NCBI RefSeq assembly: GCF_002855795.1
Contig: NZ_NJPO01000086.1
Span: 1-11,006 of the forward strand
Origin: Candidatus Palibaumannia cicadellinicola
GTDB lineage: Bacteria; Pseudomonadota; Gammaproteobacteria; Enterobacterales; Enterobacteriaceae
Reading direction: 5' to 3'
DNA: 11,006 bases
The notes beneath the pieces are model-generated. The model searched no databases, was not told the DNA's origin, and saw nothing but the letters and a program-made list of their open reading frames with translations. Each line of letters opens with the position of its first letter. Within the stretch, counting starts at the first letter, position 1. Positions 1-7,270 of the stretch are shown one piece after another. The translations under genes were made by a program, and so were the position numbers.

Positions 1-37
1 ATGCATAAGTGCAATAGTAGGTCTCTAGGTATCGCAC
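1..37 (-). pseudogene. lptE: 5' end of probable lptE, possibly frameshifted; cut by window edge
   Basis: Only the first 37 bases are inside the window. A GTG at 37-35 lies 19 bases after the leuS stop and begins MRYL, the same four residues and GTG start I recall for E. coli lptE, the LPS-assembly lipoprotein gene that follows leuS there. Read straight through, the frame continues as ETYYCTYA, which is unlike a lipoprotein signal peptide. If one base is missing around codon 5, the following codons read D-L-L-L-H-L-C, placing leucines where the E. coli signal peptide has them. This suggests an early frameshift in a decaying lptE, but the stretch is very short. An intact gene with a diverged signal, or a sequencing error, is also possible. 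Confidence 0.4.
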
Positions 38-56
38 AAAGCTTATTTTCTTCTGC

Positions 57-2645
57 TTAACCTATGACTAAATTAAGCATTTTTCTAGGAACATAAATGA
101 CTTTACGTACTTTAGTTCCTTCTAAATATTTAGCAACAGACTGGTCCCGGGAGGCACGTTCTAGTACAAATACTTCGTCGGCATCAGCGGGTACGGTAAT
201 TCTACTGCGCAGTTTGCCATTGATCTGAATGACTATTAATTGAACTTCTTCTACCAGCGCTGATTTGTCCACTATGGGCCATGGAGCATTATCAATGTCT
301 TCTTTTCCGCCTAGCGCCTGCCATAGCGTGAAGCAAACATGAGGAGTAAATGGATATAACATACGCACTACCGCAAGTAGTGCTTCCTGCAACAGAGCGC
401 GATCTTGCGTACTATCCTGCGATGCGTGTGCCAATTTTTTTATGATCTCCATAATTGCAGCAATAGCAGTATTAAACGTTTGGCGCCGGCCGATATCGTC
501 GGTTACCTTAGCTATTGTTTGATGTAGTTCGCGCCGTAGTGCTTTGTGCTTGTCACTCATTGCTGCGAAATCTAGCGCTACTACCTCGCCACGCTGGGTA
601 TGTTCATAAATTAGCTTCCAGATACGTTTCAAGAATCTGTTAGCTCCCTCTACGCCAGATTCTCGCCATTCCAACGTCATTTCCACTGGAGCTGCGAACA
701 TCATAAACAAACGTACAGTATCGGCACCGTATTTTTCGACCATAATCTGCGGGTCGATACCGTTGTTTTTAGATTTAGACATTTTACTCATGCCAGCATA
801 CACTAGCTGGTTGCCCTGTGAATCGATAGCTTTAACCAGGTTACCTTTTTCGTCACGCTGGACGCTGACATTAATAGGTGAGACCCATATACGCTCACCG
901 GTACTGCCGACGTAGTAAAAAGAATCAGCGAGCACCATGCCTTGACACAGTAGACGTTTAGTAGGCTCGTCGTAAGCAAACATACCAGCATCGCGCAACA
1001 ATTTATGATAAAAGCGAAAGTACATTAAGTGCATAATTGCATGTTCAATACCTCCAATATATTGATCTACTGGTAGCCAATAGTTTGCCGCTGCAATATC
1101 TAACATACCTTGGTCATAATTAGGACAAGTATAGCGCGCGTAGTACCACGAAGATTCCATAAAAGTATCAAAGGTATCCGTTTCACGCATCGCAGGATGA
1201 CTCTCATAGGTAGTTTTTGACCATCGGTGATCGTCTTTAAGTGGATTCGAGATACCGTCCCCGTTCATCAAAATATTTTCTGGTAATATCACTGGTAGCT
1301 GATCTATTGGAGTTGGCACTATAGTACCGTCTTCCAGTGTAATCATAGGTATAGGTGCGCCCCAGTAACGTTGGCGGGAAACGACCCAGTCGCGTAGACG
1401 ATAGTTTACTTTTCTCTCGCCTATGCCACGCGCTACCAAGACGGCTGTAATTGCTTTGCAGGCCTCTTGATAATTGAGACCATCAAAATCGCCTGAGTTA
1501 TACAGAATACCTTTGTTAATCATCGCCTGCGCGCTGATATTGGGTTCGCTACCGTCGGCATTGCGGATAACAGTCTTAATTGGCAGAGAGTATTTGCAGG
1601 CGAACTCCCAATCCCGCTGATTGTGTCCTGGCACTGCCATGACTGCTCCAGTGCCATAATCTATCAGCACAAAGTTCGTAACCCATATTGGTAGTTTATC
1701 TCCTGTCAGCGGATGTATTGCGTGCAGACCAGTAAATATACCTGTTTTTACCTTCGTGACCATTTCCGCTTCTGCTACCTTAGTATAGCGGCTATTATTC
1801 AGAAAATTTGCTAATGCTAAATTATCGACAGCCGCTTGCAGCGCAAGATCATGGTGTATTGCAATTGCAACATAGGTAACACCCATTAAAGTGTCCGGAC
1901 GAGCAGTGTAAACTGTGATTTGTGTTTTTATTTCAGCCACTTGAAAGGTAATATTTATGCCTTCAGAACGGCCGATCCAATTACGTTGCATGATTTTTAT
2001 CTGTTCTGGCCAGTCGTCCAATTGATCTAAATCATCAAGTAACTGATCGGCATAAGCGGTAATTTTAACGAACCACTGTGGGATATCTTTGCACTTTACG
2101 GTAGTACCACATCGCCAACAGCAGCCGTCGATAACCTGTTCGTTAGCGAGTACCGTTTGATCGTTTGAGCACCAGTTGACCGATGACATCTTCTTATAGA
2201 CCAAGCCTTTTTTATATAACTGGATAAAAAACCACTGTTCCCAGCGGTAGTACTCTGGCTGACATGTAGTTATTTCACGGCTCCAGTCGTAGCCGAAACC
2301 CAGTCGCTTTAATTGATTCTTCATAGAGTCAATATTGGCATAGGTCCATGATGCAGGCGCTGTTTTTTTTTGAATCGCTGCTCTTTCAGCAGGTAGGCCG
2401 AAGGCATCCCATCCGATGGGTTGCAGTACGTTTTTACCTTGCATCCGCTGATAACGGGAAAGTACGTCGCCAATAGTGTAATTACGTACATGTCCCATGT
2501 GCAGACTGCCAGAAGGATAGGGCAGCATCGAAAGACAATAATATTTGTCTTTACTGGTATCTTCGATTACCTTAAACGTTTCATGTTCATGCCAGTATTG
2601 CTGAATTTTTGATTCAATATCTTTCGGATCATAAAGCTCTTGCAT
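57..2645 (-). CDS. leuS: Leucyl-tRNA synthetase
   Basis: Cytoplasmic class I aminoacyl-tRNA synthetase that charges tRNA-Leu. The 862 residues match the E. coli length (860) with near end-to-end similarity. The HMGH signature is at residues 49-52 and KMSKS at 621-625. A cysteine-containing insert lies around 159-180 and the CP1 editing domain at about 225-415. Editing residues T247, R249, T252 and D345 are present, but the position equivalent to E. coli T248 is alanine (A248), and the residue equivalent to D342 is N342. The C-terminal anticodon-binding and LeuRS-specific regions are complete. The ATG is preceded by AAGGAC as ribosome binding site. It lies 77 bases downstream of panC on the same strand, which is not the E. 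coli position and points to a rearrangement. A run of nine A's (coding strand) lies at codons 92-95. Aminoacylation function is very likely intact; editing may be altered. Confidence 0.97.
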   Translation of the reverse strand: MQELYDPKDIESKIQQYWHEHETFKVIEDTSKDKYYCLSMLPYPSGSLHMGHVRNYTIGDVLSRYQRMQGKNVLQPIGWDAFGLPAERAAIQKKTAPASWTYANIDSMKNQLKRLGFGYDWSREITTCQPEYYRWEQWFFIQLYKKGLVYKKMSSVNWCSNDQTVLANEQVIDGCCWRCGTTVKCKDIPQWFVKITAYADQLLDDLDQLDDWPEQIKIMQRNWIGRSEGINITFQVAEIKTQITVYTARPDTLMGVTYVAIAIHHDLALQAAVDNLALANFLNNSRYTKVAEAEMVTKVKTGIFTGLHAIHPLTGDKLPIWVTNFVLIDYGTGAVMAVPGHNQRDWEFACKYSLPIKTVIRNADGSEPNISAQAMINKGILYNSGDFDGLNYQEACKAITAVLVARGIGERKVNYRLRDWVVSRQRYWGAPIPMITLEDGTIVPTPIDQLPVILPENILMNGDGISNPLKDDHRWSKTTYESHPAMRETDTFDTFMESSWYYARYTCPNYDQGMLDIAAANYWLPVDQYIGGIEHAIMHLMYFRFYHKLLRDAGMFAYDEPTKRLLCQGMVLADSFYYVGSTGERIWVSPINVSVQRDEKGNLVKAIDSQGNQLVYAGMSKMSKSKNNGIDPQIMVEKYGADTVRLFMMFAAPVEMTLEWRESGVEGANRFLKRIWKLIYEHTQRGEVVALDFAAMSDKHKALRRELHQTIAKVTDDIGRRQTFNTAIAAIMEIIKKLAHASQDSTQDRALLQEALLAVVRMLYPFTPHVCFTLWQALGGKEDIDNAPWPIVDKSALVEEVQLIVIQINGKLRSRITVPADADEVFVLERASRDQSVAKYLEGTKVRKVIYVPRKMLNLVIG

Positions 2646-2661
2646 AAATAACGTGGTCCTT

Positions 2662-2677
2662 AAGTCAAAAAGTCAAA
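2662..2677. repeat. Perfect 8-bp tandem direct repeat upstream of leuS
   Basis: AAGTCAAA occurs twice in a row (2662-2669 and 2670-2677) in the panC-leuS gap. On the leuS strand each copy contains TTGACT, which resembles a -35 box. The only -10 position at 17 bases would fall against the leuS start codon and is a poor match, so a promoter is not supported. A chance or slippage-derived duplication is the simplest reading. Confidence 0.5.
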
Positions 2678-2713
2678 TCAATTTGCACACAGCAGTTATT
2701 TTGGTTGTACCAG

Positions 2714-2731
2714 AAAGGATAGTCATCCTTT
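2714..2731. repeat. Hairpin straddling the panC stop codon
   Basis: AAAGGAT (2714-2720) and ATCCTTT (2725-2731) form a perfect 7-bp stem with a 4-base loop. The panC stop codon (2725-2723) falls at the stem-loop junction. On the panC strand no U-run follows, so it is not a standard intrinsic terminator. It could be a weak 3'-end stabiliser or chance. Confidence 0.4.
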
Positions 2732-3625
2732 CAGTCTTATTTGACAGTTGTCACGCAGACTATCAAGGGATATCTCATTTAGATCTACTTTAGCGTTATC
2801 TATCAGCCTGGCTTTGCCGAGCCAGGCACTAAATAGCACTACTGCCTGTTTGCTCTCTACTGTTAGTGGTTGTAAAGTTATGGCATCGCGGATTTCTAGT
2901 ATGTCCGGAGTGAATCCTAATTCACGCAATTGCTTTGCTGCTTTATCAAGCAGCTTATCGGTATACCTTTCACCAGAGCATAAATGGTCCACCAGCTTTT
3001 GCATAACTTGATAAAGTCGAGGCGCTAGCTGACGTTGTTCTTGCGTAAGATAACTATTACGTGAACTTAGTGCTAAACCATCGGGGGAGCGAACAGTTGG
3101 CACAGCTATAATTTGAATGTCATAGTTCATATCGTGCACCATCTGCCGAATAAGCGCTAACTGTTGAAAGTCTTTTTCACCGAAGCAAGCAACATTAGGC
3201 TGCACTAAATTGAATAGTTTGCTGACAATAGTGGCGACACCGCGAAAATGACCTGGTCGGTTGATGCCTTCTAGCATGCTTGACAAGCGGGGCACATCGA
3301 TAAAAGTTTGGTTGTCAATACTATTAGGATAAATCGTATCCACCGACGGTGCAAAAACAGCATCTACCCTACTCATAATTAGTTTATTATAATCTTCCTG
3401 CAGGGTGCGCGGATAAACGGCTAAATCTTCCCTCCGGTCGAACTGCATCGGGTTTACGAATATGCTTACTACTACAATATCAGCCTGCGCCCGCCCTTCA
3501 TCAATCAGGGTAATATGCCCATCATGTAGATTTCCCATCGTGGGAATAAGAGCTATACGCCGTTGTGATTGACGCCACTGCTGAATTGTCTGACGTAGGG
3601 TAGTGGTATTGTCGATCATCAACAC
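2723..3625 (-). CDS. panC: Pantothenate synthetase (pantoate-beta-alanine ligase)
   Basis: Joins pantoate and beta-alanine using ATP to make pantothenate, the coenzyme A precursor, in the cytoplasm. I chose the GTG at 3625, giving 300 residues. It aligns with the E. coli start, continues V-L-M-I-D as against E. coli M-L-I-I-E, and has a strong AGGAG eight bases upstream. Longer starts (TTG 3664, ATG 3661) add residues not found in the family. Visible motifs are [10 protein letters not shown] (ATP-binding HxGH type) near residues 28-37, IFVNPMQF, the GEKDFQQL motif and LSSRN. The C-terminus runs about 18 residues past the usual end (after IDNAKVDL), probably through loss of the ancestral stop. 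It follows panB by 35 bases and is likely co-transcribed. No panD (beta-alanine source) is in this window. Confidence 0.96.
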   Translation of the reverse strand: MLMIDNTTTLRQTIQQWRQSQRRIALIPTMGNLHDGHITLIDEGRAQADIVVVSIFVNPMQFDRREDLAVYPRTLQEDYNKLIMSRVDAVFAPSVDTIYPNSIDNQTFIDVPRLSSMLEGINRPGHFRGVATIVSKLFNLVQPNVACFGEKDFQQLALIRQMVHDMNYDIQIIAVPTVRSPDGLALSSRNSYLTQEQRQLAPRLYQVMQKLVDHLCSGERYTDKLLDKAAKQLRELGFTPDILEIRDAITLQPLTVESKQAVVLFSAWLGKARLIDNAKVDLNEISLDSLRDNCQIRLKG

Positions 3626-3660
3626 GCTACTCTCTCCTCTGACTGCTCCGATGACAGACA

Positions 3661-4455
3661 TCAATAGAAACTATGTTGTTCCGTGGGAAATTTGCCAGCT
3701 TCTACCTCTTGCACATAAAGGCTGATGGCATTGGGGATATCTTCACAATCGACCAGAAAGTTTCGAGCGAAGGATGGTGCGCGATCACCGGTGATACCCA
3801 GTACGTCTTGCATTACTAAAATCTGACCGTCGGTAACAGCGCCAGCGCCGATACCAATGACTGGTATCGCTAATGTACGCGTAACACACTCGGCTAACGC
3901 AACCGGCACGCATTCTAGTACTAGCATTTGGGCACCAGCACGCTCTAGTGCTACTGCATCAGCCAGTAGTCTATCAGCACTATCTTTGTCCCTGCCCTGA
4001 ATTTTATAGCCACCAAAAATATTAACAAATTGAGGAGTTAGGCCGAGATGGCAACACACTGGGACTGCACGCTCTGTTAAGCAACGAACGGTTTTAGTAA
4101 TCCAGAAACCACCTTCTAGTTTAACCATATTGGCACCGGCTCGCATAAGCTCAGCCGCGCTTTCGTAAGCCTGAGATAATGTAGCGTAACACATAAATGG
4201 TAGGTCTGCCAGTAGCCAGGATTTTGTTGCGCCGCGCCGGACGCAACGTGTATGGTAAATCATATGATCTAACGTGACCGGCAGGGTAGAATCATGTCCC
4301 TGAATAGTCATCCCAAGTGAATCTCCCACTAACATAACGCTGATACCATGCTGTTCACATAGAGAAGCAAAGGTCGCGTCATAGACCGTAAGAGAAGCAA
4401 ATTTTTGCTGTCGCTTTTTCCGGTTACGTAAATAAGAAATGGTAGTTATGTTCAT
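3661..4455 (-). CDS. panB: 3-methyl-2-oxobutanoate hydroxymethyltransferase
   Basis: Transfers a hydroxymethyl group from 5,10-methylene-THF to 2-oxoisovalerate to give ketopantoate, the first committed step of pantothenate synthesis. The length, 264 residues, equals that of E. coli PanB. Metal and substrate residues of the family are visible: D of VGDSLGM, D of ADLPF and E of KLEGG, with the catalytic glutamate in VLECVP. The glycine usually found before HLGLTPQ is cysteine here ([11 protein letters not shown]). The ATG at 4455 is preceded by AGAGG at a short spacing. It needs folate, linking it to folK 68 bases upstream, and feeds panC directly downstream (panE/ilvC needed in between are not in the window). 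I saw no clear promoter in the folK-panB gap, so transcription from upstream is likely. Confidence 0.97.
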   Translation of the reverse strand: MNITTISYLRNRKKRQQKFASLTVYDATFASLCEQHGISVMLVGDSLGMTIQGHDSTLPVTLDHMIYHTRCVRRGATKSWLLADLPFMCYATLSQAYESAAELMRAGANMVKLEGGFWITKTVRCLTERAVPVCCHLGLTPQFVNIFGGYKIQGRDKDSADRLLADAVALERAGAQMLVLECVPVALAECVTRTLAIPVIGIGAGAVTDGQILVMQDVLGITGDRAPSFARNFLVDCEDIPNAISLYVQEVEAGKFPTEQHSFY

Positions 4456-4523
4456 ACAACCTCTGTATTGGATAGGTATCTACGATCAGCAAAAGAATAA
4501 ATATTAAACTATTATTAGGGATA

Positions 4524-5033
4524 TTACCAATATCGTACCCGGTGGGTCTTATCCCAGAATATTAGGCCGTTACGTGCAATATTACGCAGTAAGTTTACTA
4601 GTAGAGTGCCATCTGGGAAGCGTAGGTTTGGAGCTATTTCTTCTAGAGGATAAAGCATAAATTCACGGTTATGCATATCGTAATGGGGCACCGTTAACCT
4701 ACTTGTAACAATCATTCTATTCCCAAACAGTAAAATATCTAAATCTAGCGTGCGCGGCCCAAAGCGGGGTTTTTGACGGTCGCGTCCCTGCTTGAGTTCA
4801 ATCAACTGTGTATGAGCTAGAAGCTCTTCGGGCGCAAGTGCTGTTTTTAGTACTACTACCGCATTAAGGTAATCAGGCTGATTCTTAGGCCCCATAGGAC
4901 GGCTACGATAGTAGGAAGAACACACAACTAGACTAGTTTGGGGCAGGCGCCCTAGCGCTAATAAGGCTATATCTACCTGCTGCAGCGGGTCAGCTAGGTT
5001 ACTGCCAAGCGCCAAAAATACCAGCTCCATCAT
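4524..5033 (-). CDS. folK: 6-hydroxymethyl-7,8-dihydropterin pyrophosphokinase (HPPK)
   Basis: Transfers pyrophosphate from ATP to 6-hydroxymethyl-dihydropterin in folate synthesis. The signature [13 protein letters not shown] is present, with the two Mg-binding aspartates at residues 97 and 99. Other conserved parts are LGSNL at the N-terminus, the NQPDYLNA pterin-binding segment and VPHYDM (H117). The tryptophan before GPRTLDLD in E. coli (W89, in the ATP-side loop) is phenylalanine (F91) here. At 169 residues it is about ten longer than E. coli FolK, the extra sequence being at the C-terminus. The ATG at 5033 overlaps the pcnB TGA stop as ATGA, as I recall in E. coli, implying translational coupling. 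A second ATG follows immediately and could serve instead. Confidence 0.96.
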   Translation of the reverse strand: MMELVFLALGSNLADPLQQVDIALLALGRLPQTSLVVCSSYYRSRPMGPKNQPDYLNAVVVLKTALAPEELLAHTQLIELKQGRDRQKPRFGPRTLDLDILLFGNRMIVTSRLTVPHYDMHNREFMLYPLEEIAPNLRFPDGTLLVNLLRNIARNGLIFWDKTHRVRYW

Positions 5034-6373
5034 AAGTTATCGTGATTCATATTCAGTATACTAATATTCCGCATCTTCTTATGACATGAGGGTGTTGCCG
5101 TTTGTAATTCACCCCACCAGTGGGTAATACGCTGTAATTCCATATTTTCCTCTACTTCAGCGCGTAACACTAACAAATCATAAGCGGCACGAAATTTAGG
5201 ATGCTCCATTAGCTTTTGAGCTTTTTTACCCTGATAGCTAGATAACCTTAGTTGTAATTGCCACATATCGCGCATTAATGTAGTTATTTTTTTAGGAATA
5301 GCTAGTGTTTTGCACTGTTTATCTAATATTTCATTCATTGATAGTACAAACGCTTCGAAGTAGGAAAGGCGGCTTTCCTGCATGAGATTTTGCACATAAT
5401 CTAGTAAAGGATACCATAGCAGAGCGGCAAAGAATAAAGCAGGATTAACTAGTTTTGTGTTATGAAGACGCTGGTCGGTATTTATGAGTACTCGGCTGAT
5501 CATATTTTCCATATAGCTATCACCATACTCGGTAAATTTTCGGCTAATCAGCGGGAACAGTGACTTGAAAAGCTGGTATTTGCATAGTAGGCGATAAGTA
5601 GGCTCACCATACCCAGCTTGCAGTAATTTCAGTGCTTCGTCGAAGAGCCTAGCCGGAGGAATATTCGCCAACAGCGTTGCTAGCTTAATAATCGGATTGG
5701 CTGTTTCTTCGCTGATAGTCATGTTTAATTTTGCAGCGAAGCGTACCGCGCGCAACATTCGTACTGGATCTTCCCGATACCGAATCTCAGGATCTCCAAT
5801 CAGGCGAATAGTACCTTCTCGTAGATCTTTTAGGCCACCGGTATAGTCACGCAAAGTAAAATCTGCTACACTATAATAGATACTATTAACCGAAAAATCT
5901 CTGCGCTGGGCATCTTCCTCAATTGAGCCAAAAATATTATCACGTAATATCATGCCATTATTACAAGTTGGTTGTTTTTTATAATCTCGTACTTTATGAT
6001 TACCTCGTAAAGTAGCAACTTCAATTATTTCTTTACCGAATATAACATGGGCAAGACGAAAGCGGCGGCCTACTAGTCGACAATTACGAAATAGTTTACG
6101 CATTTCTTCTGGAGTGGCATTGGTGGTAATATCAAAGTCCTTTGGTTTTTTACCCAACAAAATATCGCGGACACAACCTCCGACCAAATATGCTTCGAAT
6201 CCTGCCTTACTAAGGCGGTAAAGAACTTTTAATGCATTTGTACTGATATCTTTACGCGATATTGAGTGCTTATTGCGCGGAATAATAGTTAAAGGGTGTC
6301 TATCCTCTAATGCAGTGTCCGCATTTTTATGGTTAAGCACCTGACGGTCAAAGTTGGCTGCTCGGGTAAAAAT
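5030..6373 (-). CDS. pcnB: Poly(A) polymerase I, apparent AUU start codon
   Basis: Adds poly(A) tails to RNA 3' ends, promoting decay. The frame extends upstream of a GTG at 6340 to an ATT at 6373: [13 protein letters not shown] matches E. coli MFTRVANFCRKVL. GAGG sits six bases before ATT, whereas the GTG has no Shine-Dalgarno. E. coli pcnB is known to start at AUU, so I chose ATT (447 residues). Nucleotidyltransferase motifs are GGCVRD (65-70; E. coli has GGGVRD) and the catalytic DFD (79-81), then RRDF near 157-160 and [17 protein letters not shown]. The PcnB-specific region ([16 protein letters not shown]) is present, supporting PcnB rather than CCA transferase. The arginine-rich C-terminal tail of E. 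coli PcnB is missing; the protein ends in a short unrelated stretch. It lies 92 bases after dksA, with gluQ lost, and overlaps folK by 4 bases. Confidence 0.94.
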   Translation of the reverse strand: MFTRAANFDRQVLNHKNADTALEDRHPLTIIPRNKHSISRKDISTNALKVLYRLSKAGFEAYLVGGCVRDILLGKKPKDFDITTNATPEEMRKLFRNCRLVGRRFRLAHVIFGKEIIEVATLRGNHKVRDYKKQPTCNNGMILRDNIFGSIEEDAQRRDFSVNSIYYSVADFTLRDYTGGLKDLREGTIRLIGDPEIRYREDPVRMLRAVRFAAKLNMTISEETANPIIKLATLLANIPPARLFDEALKLLQAGYGEPTYRLLCKYQLFKSLFPLISRKFTEYGDSYMENMISRVLINTDQRLHNTKLVNPALFFAALLWYPLLDYVQNLMQESRLSYFEAFVLSMNEILDKQCKTLAIPKKITTLMRDMWQLQLRLSSYQGKKAQKLMEHPKFRAAYDLLVLRAEVEENMELQRITHWWGELQTATPSCHKKMRNISILNMNHDNL

Positions 6374-6386
6374 AGTAAACCTCAGT
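6371..6386 (-). promoter_or_regulatory. pcnB: pcnB ribosome binding site and AUU initiation region
   Basis: On the minus strand the order is TGAGGTTTACT then ATT. GAGG (6383-6380) lies six bases from ATT (6373-6371), an ideal spacing. An in-frame TGA just upstream (6388-6386) rules out a longer frame, and no ATG, GTG or TTG lies between it and ATT. This site decides the start. Confidence 0.75.
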
Positions 6387-6465
6387 CACAAATAAATAAT
6401 GATAAACAAAGTAAAAAAAATATGTTTCCAATATTGAGGGGTAAGCCAAGCTGTACTCTTTGCTC

Positions 6466-6921
6466 TTACCCTATCATCTGCTTTTCGCGGATTTCAGCTA
6501 ATGTTTTGCAGTCTATACACAAATCAGCGGTAGGACGAGCCTCCAAGCGGCGAATACCAATTTCAATTCCGCAGGATTCACAGAAGCCAAAATCATTTTC
6601 TTCCACTTTTTTTAGGGTCTTTTCAATTTTCTTGATGAGTTTACGTTCCCGGTCACGATTACGCAGCTCAAGACTAAATTCTTCTTCTTGAGTAGCACGG
6701 TCCACCGGATCTGGAAAGTTTGCAGCCTCATCTTGCATATGTGAAACAGTGCGTCCTATTTCATCTCTGAGCTGATTACGCCAAGCTTCTAGAATACGTC
6801 GAAAATATAGAAGCTGGGCATCATTCATATACTCTTCGCCAGGCTTCGGCTGATATGGTTCGACTCCAGCTATGGCGAGAAGACTCAAGGAGGATGTTTG
6901 ACGATTTTTTCCTTCTTGCAT
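6466..6921 (-). CDS. dksA: RNA polymerase-binding transcription factor DksA
   Basis: Binds the secondary channel of RNA polymerase and, with ppGpp, represses rRNA-type promoters and activates amino-acid promoters. The 151 residues match E. coli DksA in length and are almost identical along the coiled coil (33-108). The tip residues D71, D74 and A76 (PDPVDRA) are kept. All four zinc-finger cysteines are present at 114, 117, 135 and 138. The ATG is preceded by AAGGAG at good spacing. It heads the minus-strand run dksA-pcnB-folK-panB-panC. Strong conservation suggests active stringent-type control in an otherwise trimmed genome; whether relA/spoT remain cannot be seen here. Confidence 0.98.
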   Translation of the reverse strand: MQEGKNRQTSSLSLLAIAGVEPYQPKPGEEYMNDAQLLYFRRILEAWRNQLRDEIGRTVSHMQDEAANFPDPVDRATQEEEFSLELRNRDRERKLIKKIEKTLKKVEENDFGFCESCGIEIGIRRLEARPTADLCIDCKTLAEIREKQMIG

Positions 6922-6993
6922 ATTGCTTCTCCTTTCCTTACTAACCTAATACGCACTAGCGATCCCTAATGTGGGAAAAGAAACCGGTCGCTA

Positions 6994-7022
6994 TAAATAG
7001 CAGATGACTTTAAGGTTGGCAA
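6994..7022 (-). promoter_or_regulatory. dksA: Candidate sigma-70 promoter of dksA
   Basis: On the minus strand a TTGCCA -35 (7022-7017, five of six matches) is followed by a 17-base spacer and TATTTA (6999-6994), with TG one base ahead as in an extended -10. A GC-rich segment (GCGACCGG) follows the -10, the discriminator type that DksA and ppGpp repress, and E. coli dksA is known to repress itself. The predicted leader is about 66 bases. The -10 is only a partial match. Confidence 0.4.
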
Positions 7023-7100
7023 TGATTCATTCCTCAGGCTCATGACCTAACCCTCTTGAGCTAAACCAGAAAAAACAAGCTGATATTATACTTTTTGGCT

Positions 7101-7119
7101 TTACGATTAAATATCGTAA
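7101..7119. repeat. Perfect 7-bp inverted repeat before mrcB
   Basis: TTACGAT (7101-7107), a five-base spacer and ATCGTAA (7113-7119) form a perfect dyad one base before a TTGACG -35-like box. Neither strand has a U-run after it, so a terminator is unlikely. It has the size of a repressor site, but no known operator was recognised. Confidence 0.45.
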
Positions 7120-7120
7120 G

Positions 7121-7150
7121 TTGACGCAATAATGTAGCACGGCCTAAATA
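7121..7150 (+). promoter_or_regulatory. mrcB: Weak candidate promoter of mrcB
   Basis: TTGACG (7121-7126, five of six) is followed after 18 bases by TAAATA (7145-7150), a poor -10. It would give a leader of roughly 110 bases. A TATACT box at 7087-7092 is a better -10 but has no -35 at proper spacing. Confidence 0.25.
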
Positions 7151-7270
7151 TAGTTGGGTACTAGCAATGAATACCACTTAAAATTATACATGAATTATTA
7201 CCGTCTCCGGCTAATGACTGGAGTACTACTTGTCAGTGTTAGCCATGAACCATTATGGAGAATAACAAAG

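Larger units (their letters stand above)
6922..7270. other. Divergent non-coding gap between dksA and mrcB
   Basis: This 349-base stretch has no supportable gene. In E. coli sfsA, ligT and hrpB lie here; I found no recognisable remnant of them in either strand. It holds the dksA leader and promoter candidate at the left, a perfect 7-bp dyad near 7101-7119, a possible mrcB promoter at 7121-7150 and the mrcB ribosome binding site (GGAG at 7257-7260). A frame open from 7154 into mrcB encodes no family-like residues before 7271. Confidence 0.7.

Noticed and set aside
803..991. Open frames lying within real genes in other frames (803-991, 2421-2612, 2748-3011, 6329-6691, 7549-7731, 8194-8655, 8851-9174)
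   Set aside because: Each overlaps a confidently identified conserved gene, and their translations resemble no protein family.
2648..2676. TTGACT boxes as leuS promoter
   Set aside because: The paired -10 would be CGTTAT directly against the start codon, a poor match in an implausible position.
3626..3664. Longer panC starting at TTG 3664 or ATG 3661, overlapping panB
   Set aside because: The added residues are not in the family, while GTG 3625 has a strong AGGAG and aligns with the E. coli start.
6439..6471. Hairpin GGGTAAG/CTTACCC spanning the dksA stop, with a run of eight T's downstream on the minus strand
   Set aside because: The loop is 19 bases and the T run begins about 18 bases after the stem, so it does not fit an intrinsic terminator.
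7154..7270. 39-residue N-terminal extension of mrcB from a TTG, or a remnant of the hrpB end
   Set aside because: The residues do not resemble PBP1b or HrpB, and the ATG at 7271 has an RBS and matches the family start.
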